Notes: a model not told the origin generated them from the letters alone. 64,000 bases of DNA from Melampsora larici-populina 98AG31 (GCF_000204055.1 NW_006768767.1:2123621-2187620); one strand, 5' to 3'. Shown: positions 33,102-44,816, counted from the stretch's first letter. Numbers and translations are program-made.

Positions 33102-35384
33102 TCAAAATTGATACAGATCAGAAATGCAACACTTTGTTTTTGAGCTCGCATGGCAGGTACTGACTTTCTTTTTTTCCAAGAGCCTCTGAGGCTTTAAGGG
33201 CTGACCTTCGGATGTCGGCTGCTGAGTGGAATTGACGGCACGTGTCAAGGAAACATTGGCTTTGGCTGCTGTTGTTTCTGCACTTGGACTTGGCGTTTTG
33301 GCACTTGCTGCCAAGGGAACTTCGAGTTTGGCTGCTGTCTCACTTGGTGTTTCCGATTCTGCTCTTAGCTAAAAATTGAGAGTTACATCAGCGTTTTTTT
33401 TGTATGGGATGATTTGGAGAGAGACCTACTTCTTCTTTGACAGCAGCTGCTACTTGGCAACGCGTAGAGACTTTCGGGGGAGGAATGGGACCACGATCTT
33501 TGCGCTTTTGGCCTCGTCAAACAGCCTGGGCTTTCTCCTCGGTAGGAACTGAGTCATTTTGTTGTTCTACACTTTCTACCTCCTTGGATACTTTGATGTA
33601 ACCATAACCCTTTGGCAATTTTGGCAAATCAGGGATAGATGTGGGTTTGCCTTTGCGAATGTTTTGACCGATTTCTTTTGTTTTGGCTTTCCGTGTACAA
33701 AGACTTGGTGCCGGTTTATCTTTGGCCTTGGAGATCTTGCGTTTGCAAGATCGAGATTTTGGAGCCATACTTTGTTCAGAAAGTGGAAGTGCTGAATGCA
33801 GCTCGATATCATTGACAGGCTGTTCGAGGTTGGTGGGTAACACATCCTCTGCAGCTCTCAACACACAATTTTCTCCTGAAACCTTCTCATCTTCAGTGTT
33901 CAAAGGGTCAGCTTTGACTTCAGGTGTTTCCATGGCGATCTCGAGGTTGAAATCGGGTAAAGGTGAAGAACCTGCGAGGGTCAGATTGTTTGTTAGAGTG
34001 GAACGAACAAGAGAGTCAAGAAAAAATTCATGACTCACAATTCTCGGTTGGATGATTCTGAGAAATCGATGGACAATTTCCTCCTGAAACCGCCGGATCT
34101 TCGTTTTTCAAAGGCTCAGCTTCAACTTCAGGTTCTTCCATGGGATTATCGAGGTTGAACTCGGGTAAAGGTGAAGAACCTGCAGGAATCAGAGATTTTT
34201 AGTTAGAGTTGAACAAACAAGAGATCCAAGGAACAAAAGGAAGATGACTCACAATTCTCGGTTGGATGATTCTCAGCATTTGATGCAGCTGAATCGAGGT
34301 TGGAAATGACGATATCTTCGGGTGGTATTGGGCAAAGACGTTCCTCACTGTCTTGATGGGCAGGTGAGTGAGTACTGATGTTATCTTCTGCAGCTTCCAA
34401 GTTTTGAACAGGACTGGTAGCCTTTTTAGGCAAAGTCGATGGTGACACAATAAGAGATTCCTTATTGATTCTAGTTGAACTATCTGGTGATGGTGAATTG
34501 ATCGATTGGATGGTAAAATCAATGACATCTTGAAGATCCAAGGGACTAATTTGTAGGTTTGGGATCGAACTTGAGGCGGCCAGCGATGATACAGTGGGAG
34601 CTCTAGGTATATTGGTCATTGAATTTTTACCTTTGGAGAGGGCGGCTTTGTCTTCAGCTCCCTCTTCAGCAGAAGTAGATAGGAGAGCTGGATAGGGGGT
34701 ACTTCGAGGTTGAATAGGTACAAGTGATGAGCTAGCAATGGCTTTGGCAAACTCGACATCGTGTAAAAATGAGCTGAGTAGGTATGTTTGGTTAGCGGTG
34801 GGAAGAGATTGCATCTCTTGCAGTAACAATCGGTATTGGTCGGTCAAGAGTCCTGCAGACAACGGGTCGGGGAGAGCCAATGTTAAGGTGAGAAGTGGAA
34901 CAGAGGGAGCAGGAAGCGAAGTCAAGGTGGTGGTTTGAGGTTGAGGCAGTGATGTTATAAATGGGATTTTCTTGGGTGGTCCTTCTCGTGGGTGATGATT
35001 GTGATGACGATGTTTCTCATCTTGAAAGATGAGATAAAACAAGTTATGATCCTTTCTATTGCGACGACAGATTATCTTAAAAGGACATGTCCTGAGGGGG
35101 CGAGCACTTGACGTTGATTGAGTTTCCTGGGCTTGAGTCTTTGCTTGAGTCTTTGCCTTTGTTGGGTGTCTATGATCGCCTAGACTACACTTGTACTGGA
35201 TCGATGTGGGTAGTCTGGCGTCAAGAGTTCTGATTTCAAAGCCATGATCTGCGGCAAACCCATGGAGATAGGTGGCTCCTGCAGCAAGACTAGGAAATGT
35301 GAGATCGATTGGAGGAGGGGGTATAGGATGAGGGTATGTGGTGTTGTTGTTGTTGGCTGAGCTGGTGTTTGTGTTGGTGGTCAT
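33102..35384 (-). pseudogene. FAR1/WRKY-GCM1-type DNA-binding protein of the KDZ element (one in-frame TGA)
   Basis: Exon 1 (35,384-34,253) starts MTTNTNTSSANNNNTTYPH. It holds a zinc-binding module: YLHGFAADHGFEIRT, then YKCSLGDHRH, TCPFKIICRR and DEKHRHHNHHP, the C...C...HxH order of FAR1/WRKY-GCM1 fingers. The rest is Ser/Pro-rich and acidic. Exon 2 (34,179-34,039, 141 nt) and the first part of exon 3 (from 33,971) are tandem duplicates: both begin SSPLPEFNL/SSPLPDFNL after a shared ENHPTEN end. Exon 3 meets TGA at 33,519-33,517 but coding continues (RGQKRKDRGPIPPPKVSTR) to a good donor at 33,429. Exon 4 (33,368-33,102) is in phase. It may therefore encode a shortened protein or be broken. 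It faces inward from the right end and could be a DNA-binding helper or regulator; that is inference. Confidence 0.65.
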
Positions 35385-35760
35385 GATTAATGAGGAACGA
35401 GTGAAGGACGAGTGAAGATGAGGAGTCAGTAGAGGCGTGAAGGTCGCTGCAGGATGGATCGGGGTGTGAGGATCGGTGAAGGTGACAAAAGGTCTTGTTT
35501 GGTTGGGGTATGTGTATTACAGGTGTGAAAGGTGGTGAAGGGTAACTTGAGGGAGTATTGTGAAGTTCGGAGTGTTTGGTGATGAGATGTGAAAACTGTG
35601 TAGATGGGTGAATATGTGTGAAGATAGATGTGTGAATAAGTGTGAAGGCTATCTTGTTCAAAAACTGGTTGAAGGCGGGTTTGAGTGTGAAACGATGTGA
35701 AAACCGCTGGTAAGATGGGTGAGGAAGTGTGAAAGATGGTGAAATACTTTGCATGTGTTT
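35385..35760. promoter_or_regulatory. Right subterminal region rich in GTGTGAA motifs
   Basis: Between the gene start and the terminal repeat there are many GTGTGAA, GGTGTGAA and GGTGAA words, the complement of those in the left subterminal region. It also must hold the promoter of the FAR1-like gene. Transposase binding is inferred from symmetry and repetition. Confidence 0.5.
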
Positions 35761-35899
35761 GACTTAGAGCCTCGCGAGGTCACAAAAGATGCATCCTAGC
35801 ATCTTAGGATGCATCTGCCCGCGTTCCTTCGGATCCGCTGCGAGGATACATGTAATAGTATCCTCGGGTCGGGTCCAAGTTTCACATGCACAAGAGGTG
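35761..35899 (-). repeat. Right terminal inverted repeat of the KDZ element
   Basis: 139 bp, the complement of 12,792-12,930 with about four differences. Both internal hairpins are kept. Directly followed by the 8-bp duplication CTAGGTTG. Confidence 0.9.
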
Positions 35900-35907
35900 C
35901 TAGGTTG

Positions 35908-38335
35908 GAACAAGCTCTTTATTTCGGATATATCTAGTTTACATGTGGTAACTATACATATCCTTTCTCAGCCTTATGCTATCCTAACCTAGGATTCCTA
36001 AGTTGAGAATAGGTTGGGGGGGGTCTCAAGTGTGGAATCGTACCGGGATCACCTCGGGGCCTACGTCAGAGGCCCTACGGGTTCTGACCCACGGTCTATT
36101 CCGGGCTCTAAACTGTGTAAAGTGCATGAGAATGGGTACCGGAGAGTGTTGTCCTAGCCTAGGGATGGTGGGTGGGCGTTAAATTTGAAATACTTATGTT
36201 TATCAACTTGAAGAGCTTGATTCTCTATTTCTACGACTGAGGTGCAGGGAAAAGGATAGTAGAGATGAGGAAAATTTCTTTCGTCTCTCTGTATCTTTAG
36301 CCCACCCAACCTTGTCGTGTATGTAACTTACATGTGCACCCAGTCTTACCTTACCCTTCTCGCTACTGGTAGAAGTGACTTAACATGTCGTACCTTTGGT
36401 GGGAAGCAGCAATTTTATGCTTTTGGTCTGTTTTTACTCCAATCAGATTATGCTTTTTGTTTTGCACTGTTGCAACAAGTATGTGAATCACTGCTCATCA
36501 AAATCAGTTCTACTTCAATCAAAGTGGTGTCATTTTAAATACACCCATCTTGTGTCTAATGTTCAGCCCTTTCTTCCTACCTAAAATCTTAACCACCAGA
36601 TAGTCTGATCTCACTACTTCACCTTTCTTGCATAAAACTTCAGCACTAGAAACTGGTTTCAAATATATGTGATAATGCTGAGAAACAACTTTAGAGTTAA
36701 TGTAGGAAAATGAACTACACCCAAGACTTGACACTCTACTGCTCTGTGATGGAAAATAATAACTTTACAAAAGCTACAAAGACAAGTACAACCTGTTGTT
36801 TATGAGACAACTAGCTGACAACAGAAATGACAAGCTCTAAACTTGTGATGGACCTGGATGCAGGAACGAGGAAGATATAATTTACCAGCATAAAGCAATT
36901 TTCTCAGGGGAAAAATGATTACCTTTATTGAATTGAATAGTTCAAAATGCTTATTTAACACAAAATGCAAATTTGATGCCAAATAATGCATAGTTAATGC
37001 TGAATAATGTTGATTTAATGTCGTAAGCCCATAAGTTCATGGTAGAGACTTGTTGATTATTTTGTTTAGATGAAATGATAGAAGGATAACTCAGATTGTG
37101 TCCACAAAATGTTAAAAGGGAAAACTGGACTAGATAGGGAACCAATGATCAAGATGAGCTACTTTCCCTTGTATTCCCCCTCACCTGCAAATCACATAAT
37201 GTTATTGGTTGTAAGGGCACAAATACTTCCTTGTCAAAAATGGAGAAGAATATTAATCATCTAATGTTTGAAGGATTAGCTGAAGTAAAGAAACACAGTG
37301 TTCTTTAGATTCCACTATACCAAGACTGGGTGATGGCTTCAACACACATCCTACACTTGCAGCCTTGAAATGAGCAGAAGTTGATGGGTTTGGTGCAACA
37401 GTGCTCACAATTGGCCATTTGGGGGTGCAAATATTGAGTGGGTATGCACAATATTCTGCTGAGAGTTTAATAATTTCTTTAGACAATCTCAGTGTTGGGG
37501 GCTGTTCAAAGCTCAAATCTGTTTTCTTGTGTGGGGAATACTATAGTACACTTTGCGTTTACTTTTATTCATCCAAGTAGCTTCAAGGTGGCATCAATTG
37601 GGCTGGGAGTTGCAGCACACATACATATTTGCTTTTATCAATGGTCAATTTTCTATATTATTTGATATATTGGATCTTTTTCCTCATTAGAGGAATGCTT
37701 GCTGACACACTGGGTACCAGCCAATTCTTTTTCTAGTTGCTTGAATGGTGGGTGGCACTTTGTGATAAGTCTTGATGGTAGCCATAACTGACTAATCTTG
37801 ACTGTGCTTTTCTTACTTTACAAATCTTTGACTTTTTCAAGCAAGACCTTTGATAGTTGAGATTACAAATGGCTGTCAAAGAGCCCTATCTGTATATTTT
37901 ACGCTGAAGCTGCCATGCAACTCCTGCTGGGCTGCAGACTGATGTTTTATAGAGCGCTGGACAAGAACTTTTAAAATTTCACTGGTTTGTTAAGATTTGT
38001 GGAGACTACGCCCGGGATTTATTCAAGCTCTACCCTTGGAACTTATACGGCTTGGGAAACAAAGTAGGATTCTTGCTTTGAAAGGCTACCATGGGTGGCT
38101 GTGAGTGACGTGTCATTCGAGTGGGCTCAAAGGTATAAGAGCCATACAAGACATTTATGACCCAGGATAAAAGACAAGCACAAACAGAACACGACAAATC
38201 AATCTTCCAAATTGCGCTATACCATAATGTATGAGTGTATGAGACTTTGAAATACAGTAGAAACGCGCGCCCAGAGAAATAGATAAAGAGCCACGCACAC
38301 ACGCATACAAAAGTCAAATAAAGTGAGGGATGTTG
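35908..38335. other. Stretch with no recognised gene
   Basis: 35,990-36,180 is GC-richer with short inverted repeats, and the rest is AT-rich. Short open frames show no motifs. From about 38,030 the sequence is homologous to the region downstream of the second secreted-protein gene (41,800-42,048), marking the edge of the duplicated segment. Confidence 0.45.
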
Positions 38336-38796
38336 CTACGCTTCTTGTCCCTTTTCAACACTCGACGGGATCAAAGTTGACGAGCTTCCTGATTGAGTTT
38401 TGCCACTAAAGAAAATAGTCACACATTTAAATTCACCATAACATGGTTGATAACCGCATTGAAAATATCTTTCTGCCCGAGTATTGTTATGGCTTGGATG
38501 ACACGATCCACCGGAAGCATCGCATAAATAATCCGCTATGTTGGTTGTGCAGTTATGGTAGCCTGAGCAAAAACTAGGCTGGGAGTAACATGCTGTACCA
38601 TCGCTAGGACAACATTGACATTGGTAGTGAGGTTGAGGTGTGTTATCGCAATATACCAACGCCAACAAAGTGATTATGGCAGCTGCAATCTTGATAGAAA
38701 AAGCCTAACTCGTTGTTTGGGTGTAGTGGTGGTGAATTGAGTCAGTACGTTTCTGATAGCACTTAGTTGGAAATTTCAAGAAAGAGTCCTGACCAT
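38336..38796 (-). CDS. Small secreted cysteine-rich protein, copy 1 (effector candidate)
   Basis: The start ATG is 38,796-38,794 and forms the entire coding part of exon 1. An 89-nt intron follows (38,793-38,705, GTCAGG...GTTAG). Exon 2 (38,704-38,336) adds 122 codons, giving 123 residues. Residues 1-20 (MAFSIKIAAAIITLLALVYC) form a signal peptide. The mature part has the ten-Cys frame shared by the family: CC-x6-C-x6-C-x5-C-x8-C-x6-C-xn-C-x4-C-x5-C, with QCGYQPCYGEFKC near the end, plus one extra Cys (YQCQCC) before the CC pair. No known domain was recognised. It is likely secreted and disulphide-bonded. In a plant-pathogenic rust this would be a candidate effector, but function is unknown. 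Paralogues lie at 42,049 and 50,483, same strand. Confidence 0.8.
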
Positions 38797-41700
38797 TTTA
38801 CGATACCAGTCGATGTGAAGAAGATGTATCTATATGATTAGGCGTAGGAACTTGATGATCTGTGGTGTTTCAATGAGTGGCAGCGATATCAAACTATCAG
38901 AAAACACCTGAAGGAAGGTAGAAGCAACAAAAATCACTGACACGCTTTGTGAGAAGTGACCTATGATCCAAACGGTAAGGTAGATGGATGCGTTCACGAC
39001 AGAGTGAATGTGAGATATTGCGGGAGATATACGTATATATGGATGAATATGAATCAGATTGAGCCACTGGGGAAGGCAGCAAGATGAAGACAAAGCTCAA
39101 GGGATGAAAAGTCGAGTCGCGACCGCGTCCACTTGTGCCTCAACCTCCGAGCCCACCTGGCTCAAGAATACCACAGAAAAAGGCCACACGACTTCTACCG
39201 GCGCGGCTTTGATGACCACAGGTGGAGAAGGTGGATTGAGGCGCCAAGTATGGTATAGGGTCACAAACCGTTCTGTAAGTCCCATATAAACCGATTGAGA
39301 GGTGTTGAACCAGTCAGAGCGAAGGTGGACAAATTCTGTAATATTTATATGATATGTGTGGTTCATGAAGCCGCGAGTGGCAGTCATGCAAGCCCTTACA
39401 AGAGCCTTTTACCGGCCTTTGAATTATGCACCAAGTGGATCAGCGTCAAATAGTCAAACTTAACAAACTCCCACACCCTCACCTCACGAGGCCTCGAGTG
39501 AAGGACTTATCATGCCATCGTTGATTTTGGAGTGAGTACTCGAGTCTTGACATGCTGATTATGTGAAGTTCTAGTTCGAAGGATTCGAAATACGTGGCTT
39601 TGCCGAACTAGAACGAACCTGGTAAATCAGGTAAATATGTAAGTACGACGGCAAACAGGCCTCAGCTTCAGAGAGCTACTAGAACGAACCTGTGCAAGAG
39701 CAACAGGAAAAAGAAACGAAGTTTTGAGTACGAAAAGTTAGAAGTATAATAAAAAGAGATTCTTTTCGATGATATTGCATACCTGGTAAATCAGGTAAAT
39801 ATGTAAGTACGACGGCAAACAGGCCTCAGCTTCAGAGAGCTACTAGAACGAACCTAACACAACATAAAGATTAGTGAAAAATAGAAACAGACTGAAAAAG
39901 ATAAAAAGCAGACACAAACCTGTGCAAGAGCAACAGGAAAAAGAAACGAAGTTTCGAGTACGAAAAGTTAGAAGTATAATAAAAAGCTGAAGCGTAAAGC
40001 ATAACCAAGTTAGATGTTTGATGAGGATTGTACATTAAAGATGAAACCACTTACAGATTCTTTTCGATGAGGAAAAGAATCTGAGTGGCCATCATACTGA
40101 CTATAAGTAGTAAAGAGACACGGATATGCGGACCCTATTGCAAATAAAAGATGAAAAAGAAAAACTCAAGTCACATTTGACTTATTCCCGAAAGAGACAA
40201 AATAGAAACCATTTCCAATCATTACATACACCTTACACACTTCATCACATCATACCTCCTGAACTTCATCCCAACTCGTGACTTCTTACATTTTAATCTA
40301 ACCATATTGGTGAGTTCCTTCTTGACAACTGACTCCTGGAGTCCTTGACAGACATTACCACGACAGATTACATAGTGGTTTTGCTCAATTTCCAGCGAGG
40401 GACTTGACTAAGTTTGGACATGGAGTGGTCAAGCCTCAAGTCCAAATGAAGGTTTATCCAGTGGGCTCACACTTTTGGAAACAATCAAAGTAGCGTCTCT
40501 GTATGTTTTTGCAAAGGGAACACAGATATCTATATCCAGGGAGCTTGATGCCTAAAAGACCAGTGAAGGATCAGACTCTTTGAAATTGGCACAAAGAATT
40601 TTCTGAGCCAAGCATCAATAAACCAAGCAGTTGCTTCAAACTGAAGAAATGGGCCTAGGTTGACTTGTCCTTGTAAATGTACTTTGAGTGACATTCTAGT
40701 GTGGATGATGAATTCATCTCAGAATCATCACTGTTGTCAAATGTGATGTTTGTAGATTTTATGTCTCTGATGCTTTTGACACTAATAGATTCAGAGTCAA
40801 AAGAGGCTAAATGGTTTTTGAGGTTTTGTGAAGTGCTGGCCATGGAATTCCAACCTTCCCCTGGTTTGGGAAGCTTGGGCTCAGCCAGAAGATTTCTGTG
40901 CTCCTCAAAGATGCTAAGCCTTTCTCAGATGAGAAAAAGTCCCTTGACAGAGGGTACCCTGGAGTTAACTTCACTAAGTCCCTTTGGATGCCTACCAAAA
41001 ATCAAGAAAACATGTAGGCTCAGTGGGGAATTGTATGGAATGTTGAGTTTCTTGGTGAGGGGTTCAATGTCCATTTGCCAACTACTTTTCTTTCAAGTTT
41101 TTTTCTCCCTTGATGATAGCTTTTTGACTCCTTCAACTATTTTATAGCTTGAAATTGTAATCCACTTCTAAGATTGGTTGCTGGTGATCAAACTAAATAT
41201 CTTCAACAGAGCTAAAAATAATCCCTTTCCAGTTTCATTCAAAAAGTCAACTACGACCAGTACAACACCTGTACTGTCAGTGTTGACTGTAGTCTATTGA
41301 TTGAAATGTCAAAGGAGCTCCATTTGAGCTCTTATAATTTTTTTTCACTTGTTTACAATTAGTCATTTGAAAAGTAGATTACAACTTATAAGAAGTAGAA
41401 GTATAACAAGGTCTAAGGAATGGAGATGTTACGATCAAAGAACCAAAAGCTAAAGGGGAATGAGTTTCTACCACCAAAGTGTCATTGAACCTCTTACCAG
41501 AAAACACAAGATTTCATGTACAAAGCCCCTTTTGGGTCTACATGTTTTCTTCTCTTGAATGGTTAAGTTTGATCCTGGAGTATGAGCTCAGCCTTGCGTG
41601 CCAATTCTAATTTTAAGTTATTCAAGTAAATTGTTCATCTTGTTGACCAGAGTCCCTCATTGTTGCTTCTTAGGGATACAATGTTTGAGCGCAAAGTAGT

Positions 41701-42048
41701 CTGTTGAGAGACCCTAGGCCAATTCTTCAAAATTTGCAGTCATTTGTTGGCCAATGTACACACTGCACAGGACGCAACTTTTGTCTCTGCCACGCATAGA
41801 CACAAAGAGCTTCATGTTTGAAAGGCTGCCAGATGTGGCTGTGAGAGACTCTGGCAAAGGCTGAATGGATGAGACATTCAATATGTTGAGGGACCAAGAT
41901 AAGAAACAGGCACAAACATGACATAACAATCATCCAAGTTGTGATACCACAGTATGAGTATAAAAGTTTGGAAATACAGTCGAGACACGAGCACAAGAAA
42001 AGCCAAGACGCAGAGACGCACAAGAAAAGAAAGAAACTGAGAGATTTT
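38797..42048. other. Spacer between secreted-protein copies 1 and 2
   Basis: 38,797 to about 39,400 is homologous to the upstream parts of copies 2 and 3, probably promoter and leader. A TAACAAACTCCC...GGACTTA MITE end lies at 39,455. Interspersed direct repeats lie at 39,618-40,010. A stretch at 40,640-41,150 is partly open on both strands (MASTSQNLKNHLASFDSES on -) without recognisable homology. Nothing else is supported. Confidence 0.45.
39618..39985. repeat. Interspersed direct repeats
   Basis: Block 1 (CCTGGTAAATCAGGTAAATA through CTACTAGAACGAACCT, about 75 bp) occurs at 39,618 and 39,781. Block 2 (GTGCAAGAGCAACAGGAAA through AGTATAATAAAAAG, about 67 bp) occurs at 39,692 and 39,921. The arrangement 1-2-1-spacer-2 suggests duplication followed by insertion of extra DNA. 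Confidence 0.75.
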
Positions 42049-42517
42049 TCACGATTCTTGTCCCTTCGCGATTCTCGAAGGAATAGATTGTTGTGAAGAG
42101 CCCTCTTCATCAAGAGATTGAGTCTTTCCGCTGGAGACGATAGTCACACATTTAAATTCTCCATAACACCTTTGGTAACCACATTGGAAATATTTTGGTG
42201 CCCGGGCGTGACCCCCGCTTGGCTGACACGATCCACCGGAAGCATCGCATAAATAATCTGCTATATTGGGCCTGCAGTGGCCTCTGTCCGAGCAAAAGCT
42301 TGGCGAAGGGTAGCATGCCGTACCATCGCTAGGGCAGCATTGACTTTGGTATTGAACTTTCGGGGTGGTCTCGGAATAGATCAATCCAAACAACGTGATT
42401 ATGACCGCTGCAACCTTGAAAAAAGAAGTCTAATTGATTTTTTGTGGGTAGTGGTGGTGAATCGAGTCAGTAGCTGATGGCACGTAGTTAGAAATATTAA
42501 AAAAGAGTCCTGACCAT
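42049..42517 (-). CDS. Small secreted cysteine-rich protein, copy 2 (effector candidate)
   Basis: The ATG (42,517-42,515) is again alone in coding exon 1. An 85-nt intron (42,514-42,430, GTCAGG...ATTAG) precedes exon 2 (42,429-42,049, 126 codons plus stop), giving 127 residues. The signal peptide begins MTSFFKVAAVIITLFGLIYS. The mature region has the same ten Cys, with SQCCPSDGTAC and QCGYQRCYGEFKC. The copy is closer to copy 1 (shared NIADYLCDASGGSC) than to copy 3. The C-terminal about 30 residues are Cys-free and Ser/Gln-rich in all copies. About 250 bp downstream and several hundred bp upstream are also conserved with copy 1. Confidence 0.8.
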
Positions 42518-43439
42518 CTTATGATATCGTCGAAGTGAAGAGGATATCTCTATGTGATCAGGTGTAAAGGATGGATGGTATCTGGTGGTTATAAGTGAGC
42601 AAACTATCAGATAACCTCTCAAGCAAGGTAGAGACAACAAAAGTTACTGACAAGCTTCGTAGGAAGTAAGATTTGATTCAAAGAGGTAGATAGATGTTTT
42701 CACCACGTAATTCCAGAAGATACACGATATATATAGATATATTTATAGAGGGATCAGATTGAGAGGCTGATGGAGTCCGGGGGATGAGGAGCAAGACCAA
42801 GGATTAAAAAGAAAAATGGGTCAAGCTGCCAAGAGGTCAGAGAATTCGAGATGTACATGTATGCGAGCGTCGACTTGAGCCCCCACCTCCACCAAGCTTA
42901 GGAATACCACAGAAAAAGGCCACAGCCCGAATGAGCAGTGCCACTAGGTGAGAAAGGTGAGATGAAGCGGCACGTATTCATACACATAGGGTCTAAACGA
43001 ATTGAGAGGTGTTGATTCGAGTTGATTCGGTGATGAGACGGAGGTGAACCGTAACGAACCCTGATGTGTATCACCAGTGCTATATGTAATTCATGAAACT
43101 CCGAGCGGAAGTCATGCAAGCCTCTTGCCAGCCTTTGAACCATGCGCCAATCATGCGATGATCCTAGCGTCGGACGAAACATCGGCTTGTGTGGGCAGAG
43201 TGTTCAGCCGGTGGGTGATTCCAAAGTGTTTCCTGGCGCGGGTATCGTTCACTCTTTCGACTTTCTATATACCCTCATCCCCGGCTGGCCGGCTGGAGCG
43301 TTGGTACATATCACACCTCGATCTACGTAAAGAAAGAGGTCGAAGCGATTTGTATATGTATGCCAAGGCTCTCGAAATTCAAGACCTTGGTGTGACCTTT
43401 TTTCCACTTTGTGTTCTTCCTCATATGGCTGGCTGCCTT
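42518..43439. other. Upstream region of copy 2
   Basis: Holds sequence homologous to the regions upstream of copies 1 and 3 (for example AATACCACAGAAAAAGGCCA at 42,902 and 39,169). TATATATAGATATA at 42,728 is a possible TATA-rich promoter element. No gene beyond unconvincing short frames. Confidence 0.45.
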
Positions 43440-44291
43440 GTAATGTATGGGTTAAGAGATTTTTACACTCAATAATTTACACTCAATATTGGGTGTAAAT
43501 TCCATTGAGTGTAAAAATCAATGTGTAGGGGGGTCAGATGCAATTTTACACTCAATCTGACTGATTTTCTGAAGTGTAAAAAATCATGTGTAAATCATTG
43601 AGTGTAAAAATGTAAAGAAACATGACCAAGTTACACTTTTGCCCTCTATTTTTTACATACAATATTGAGGGCAAAAAAAGTTGGGTGCAAAATTAAATTT
43701 TGACAGGCATTTCTCCACTTTTGCACTCTTGGCATTTACACTCAATAAGGAGTGAAAATCATCAGAGTGCAAAATTCCAAAGGGCTACCTCACAATTACA
43801 ATTTTACACCTTGCTTTTGAGTGCAAAAAACTCTTGACTTGGGGAAAAAATTGCTAAGTGACCCAGCCCTTCCCACATCACATACTTTCTCACCAAGACA
43901 ACTTTGCAATACCTGCAGTGTAATTTTGCAAAGGACCACACCCAAAGTTCAAATTTACACACACGAACAAACTTAAACTCAACAAAGTCCCATGCTGTGT
44001 CTCACACCCTTTGAGCGCAGCAAGGGACTTATGACAAACTCATACGCTTTTGCTTGTGAGGGGGATTCCTTTTTGCAGCAAAAATTTGTCCGTCTTATAA
44101 CACATTTTTATGTGTCTAAGGATTTTCTTCAGGTAAAGAAATTGGTTGTTTGCCTCCTTGAGAAGCTTCCATTCACCAAATAAAAAACTGAGGATACCAG
44201 GGGATTCTCTCTCAGTTTCTTCTGAAACTTCAAGATTTTCCAGTGTTTTCAAGGGTTTTGTTGTGTTTTTGAAAATCAAAAGGCAATTATA

Positions 44292-44816
44292 CAGTCAAAC
44301 CCGCGCTAATGCATAAATTGGGGAGACAATTTTTGCTATGCATTATTGCGGGTTATGCAAATAGGCATAAACCCCCATAATGCATATTTGTATGCATATT
44401 GGCCTAAATGCATTGAAATATGCATTATGACGGGTTTTTGTTGAAATTGTATAAGTTTATGCAATAGTACGTTTGTATTTTGCGCGGGTACAAGGACAAG
44501 ATATTTTTTTGACACCGAAAAAAACACCACTAGGGGTCGGTTTGACCCCATAGAGGGCGCATTGCTGCCTGATGTTGCCAAAATCCTACTTGCAAAGGAT
44601 TTGATCAGAGTTCAATGGAAAAAAAACACATCCTGGGGCGCTTTGTAGGCATGCATTATGACTTTGGGGACTTGAAAAGAAGTATGCATTATGGTTTTTG
44701 ACATAATTATGCAATTAATGACAAAATTGGCCCGCACCAGCTGGGTGGAAACCAAAACTTATGCATTTTGGCTGGTTATGCATGTGCGCGGGTATGCATG
44801 TGCGCGGGTTTGACTG
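44292..44816. mobile_element. Pogo/Tc1-like MITE, 525 bp
   Basis: Ends CAGTCAAACCCGCGC and its complement, flanked by TA (44,290-44,291 and 44,817-44,818). The interior is rich in ATGCATTA/TAATGCAT words. CAGTCAA ends plus TA target fit the pogo/Tc1 group, as does the element at 59,435. No coding capacity. Confidence 0.8.

Larger units (their letters stand above)
12792..35899. mobile_element. Giant KDZ-superfamily DNA transposon, 23.1 kb
   Basis: The element begins CACCTCTTGTGCA and ends with its complement. The 139-bp terminal inverted repeats differ at about four positions. A perfect 8-bp direct repeat, CTAGGTTG, lies directly outside both ends (12,784-12,791 and 35,900-35,907). KDZ/Zisupton elements are known for 8-bp duplications, long inverted repeats and extra genes. 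Cargo in order: HMG-like gene (+), 102-bp repeat array, KDZ transposase (-), ~175-bp repeat array, OTU protease gene (-), a long gene-poor AT-rich stretch, and a FAR1/WRKY-GCM1-like gene (-). Without the nested MULE and its duplication it would be about 18.4 kb. The near-identical ends and perfect duplication suggest a fairly recent insertion. Confidence 0.92.

Noticed and set aside
8604..33519. TGA recoding (selenocysteine or a variant genetic code)
   Set aside because: The HMG-like gene ends normally with TGA, the interrupted genes are all in transposons, and every case is explained by CGA to TGA mutation. No element for recoding was seen.
34203..34528. Second frame under the FAR1-like gene
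   Set aside because: Shadow of exon 1, which has the zinc-binding pattern and proper splice borders.
35908..36400. Solo LTR or retrotransposon fragment next to the KDZ element
   Set aside because: No paired TG...CA ends, duplication, primer-binding site or reverse transcriptase motifs were found. No reverse transcriptase was recognised anywhere in the window.
40640..41150. Possible gene open on both strands
   Set aside because: No recognisable motif, a stop in the - frame near 40,940, and no convincing start or splice sites. Left as unassigned.
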